NCBI GenBank assembly: GCA_017614625.1
Contig: JAGABK010000046.1
Coordinates: 1-6,121, forward strand
DNA: 6,121 bases
Origin: Spirochaetales bacterium
GTDB lineage: Bacteria > Spirochaetota > Spirochaetia > Sphaerochaetales > Sphaerochaetaceae
Reading direction: 5' to 3'
Shown here: in pieces, positions 5,586 through 6,121 of the stretch
Position numbering within the stretch: the first letter of the stretch is position 1
How the letters are laid out: each line of letters begins with the position of its first letter
The notes under the pieces: generated by a model
Database searches by the model: none
Told to the model about the DNA's origin: nothing
The model's input: the letters and a program-made list of their open reading frames with translations, nothing else
Made by a program: the position numbers and the translations under genes

Positions 5586-6121
5586 CTATTCCCTTGTATA
5601 CACTTTCTTGTTCTCCGCCATGTTCATCAGCATCTTGATGACATTGCGGATCGATGTCTCGTTGGCCGCGCCGTGGGCCTTGATGACTGGCTTCGAGACG
5701 CCCAGCACGATTCCGCCTCCCAGGGAGTTGAAATCATACAGGGCCATGAGGTGGGCCACAAGCTCCATGAACTTCGGCTCGCCCGTCTTCTTCGAGTACT
5801 TGACGATGTCGGTGATGATGCGCCTTGCGATTCCCTCGGTGTTCTTCAGGACCTGGTTGCCCGCGAAGCCGTCGCAGACCAGGACGTCGCAGTCGCCGGA
5901 CAGGGCGTTGGTTCCCTCGATGTTGCCGACGAAGTTGATGCCCTCATCCTCCTTGAGCAGCTTGTGCGTCTCCTTGACCAGGGCGTTGCCCTTGGTCTCC
6001 TCGGCGCCGTTGGAAAGCAGTCCGATTCTCGGTGACTCGAGGCGGTACATGTCCCTCATGAGGTCCGAGCCCTAATGGGCGAACTGGACCAGCATGGAAG
6101 GCGTGCAGTCGATGTTGGCTC
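5586..6121 (-). pseudogene. plsX: PlsX phosphate acyltransferase, C-terminal part, with an in-frame TAG
   Basis: PlsX interconverts acyl-ACP and acyl-phosphate for phosphatidic acid synthesis and is normally about 330-345 residues; this fragment, open to the right edge, gives its C-terminal half. Clear family features are ANIDCTPSMLVQFAH (at the edge), then GSDLMRDMYRLESPRIGLLS, GAEETKGNALVKETHKLL, VCDGFAGNQVLKNTEG and LGGGIVLGVSKPVIKAHGA. Between FAH and GS the codon at 6072-6074 is TAG, where relatives carry Met (B. subtilis YAIMGS). The frame is unchanged on both sides and every other motif reads well. Either the gene carries a nonsense mutation, or TAG is read through, or the codon is an assembly or sequencing error (ATG and TAG differ by swapping the first two bases). 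An ATG at 6057-6059 could restart after the stop but would give a non-PlsX truncated half without a visible Shine-Dalgarno. The gene stop at 5586-5588 is also TAG. Confidence 0.82.

Noticed and set aside
4737..6035. A 432-codon plus-strand open frame antisense to degV and plsX
   Set aside because: Same reasoning: no recognisable motif, and degV and plsX are certain on the other strand.
6057..6059. ATG at 6057-6059 as the true start of a short PlsX-like protein
   Set aside because: The frame continues with family motifs upstream of the TAG up to the edge, so the PlsX gene extends through it. No Shine-Dalgarno precedes this ATG.

Overview
The window is a compact, GC-rich bacterial segment in which nearly all genes lie on the minus strand and concern acyl chains and membrane lipids. 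It holds the 3' end of an AMP-forming acyl-CoA synthetase (plus strand) and then, on the minus strand, a serine palmitoyltransferase-like enzyme, a stomatin/SPFH protein, an NfeD protein, an acyl carrier protein, a GNAT-fold acyltransferase that resembles a bacterial ceramide synthase, a DegV fatty-acid-binding protein, and the C-terminal part of PlsX. The PlsX frame is interrupted by an in-frame TAG.

Layout, left to right. At 2-430 the acyl-CoA synthetase end runs rightwards and converges on the SPT-like gene (583-1776, minus). The 152-base gap between them holds two tandem 37-base hairpin repeats and a strong bidirectional intrinsic terminator. From 1777 to 1881 there is an SPT promoter and a terminator for the SPFH gene. 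The pair nfeD-SPFH (3257 to 1882) is translationally coupled by an ATGA overlap and has its own promoter in the 39-base gap behind the ACP gene. Further right, plsX, degV, the GNAT gene and acp (6121 to 3297) are spaced 15, 2 and 10 bases apart and look like one operon whose promoter lies outside the window.

How the genes may work together (inference from families and context). DegV/FakB-type proteins bind fatty acids and PlsX interconverts acyl-ACP and acyl-phosphate. ACP carries the chain, the SPT-like enzyme condenses an acyl thioester with an amino acid (serine in true SPTs), the GNAT-like protein may N-acylate the long-chain base, and the acyl-CoA synthetase could supply acyl-CoA. SPT, ACP, a ceramide-synthase-like acyltransferase and an acyl-CoA synthetase are the components known from bacterial sphingolipid loci such as that of Caulobacter. 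SPFH/NfeD proteins organise membrane microdomains, so their place between these genes is suggestive.

Two features stand out at the DNA level. The promoters of nfeD and of the SPT gene have the same geometry: a sigma70-type -35, a 17-base spacer, a -10, then exactly six bases to the ATG, with no Shine-Dalgarno. Both mRNAs are therefore predicted to be leaderless, while the internal operon genes carry Shine-Dalgarno-like sites. Second, PlsX carries one in-frame amber codon at a normally conserved Met without any frameshift.

Organism: PlsX, DegV, Shine-Dalgarno sites and sigma70-type promoters show a bacterium. DegV is most common in Bacillota and relatives, whereas the SPT and GNAT proteins look most like Bacteroidota proteins from memory. 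I cannot place it more precisely; an anaerobic, gut- or rumen-type bacterium is a guess.
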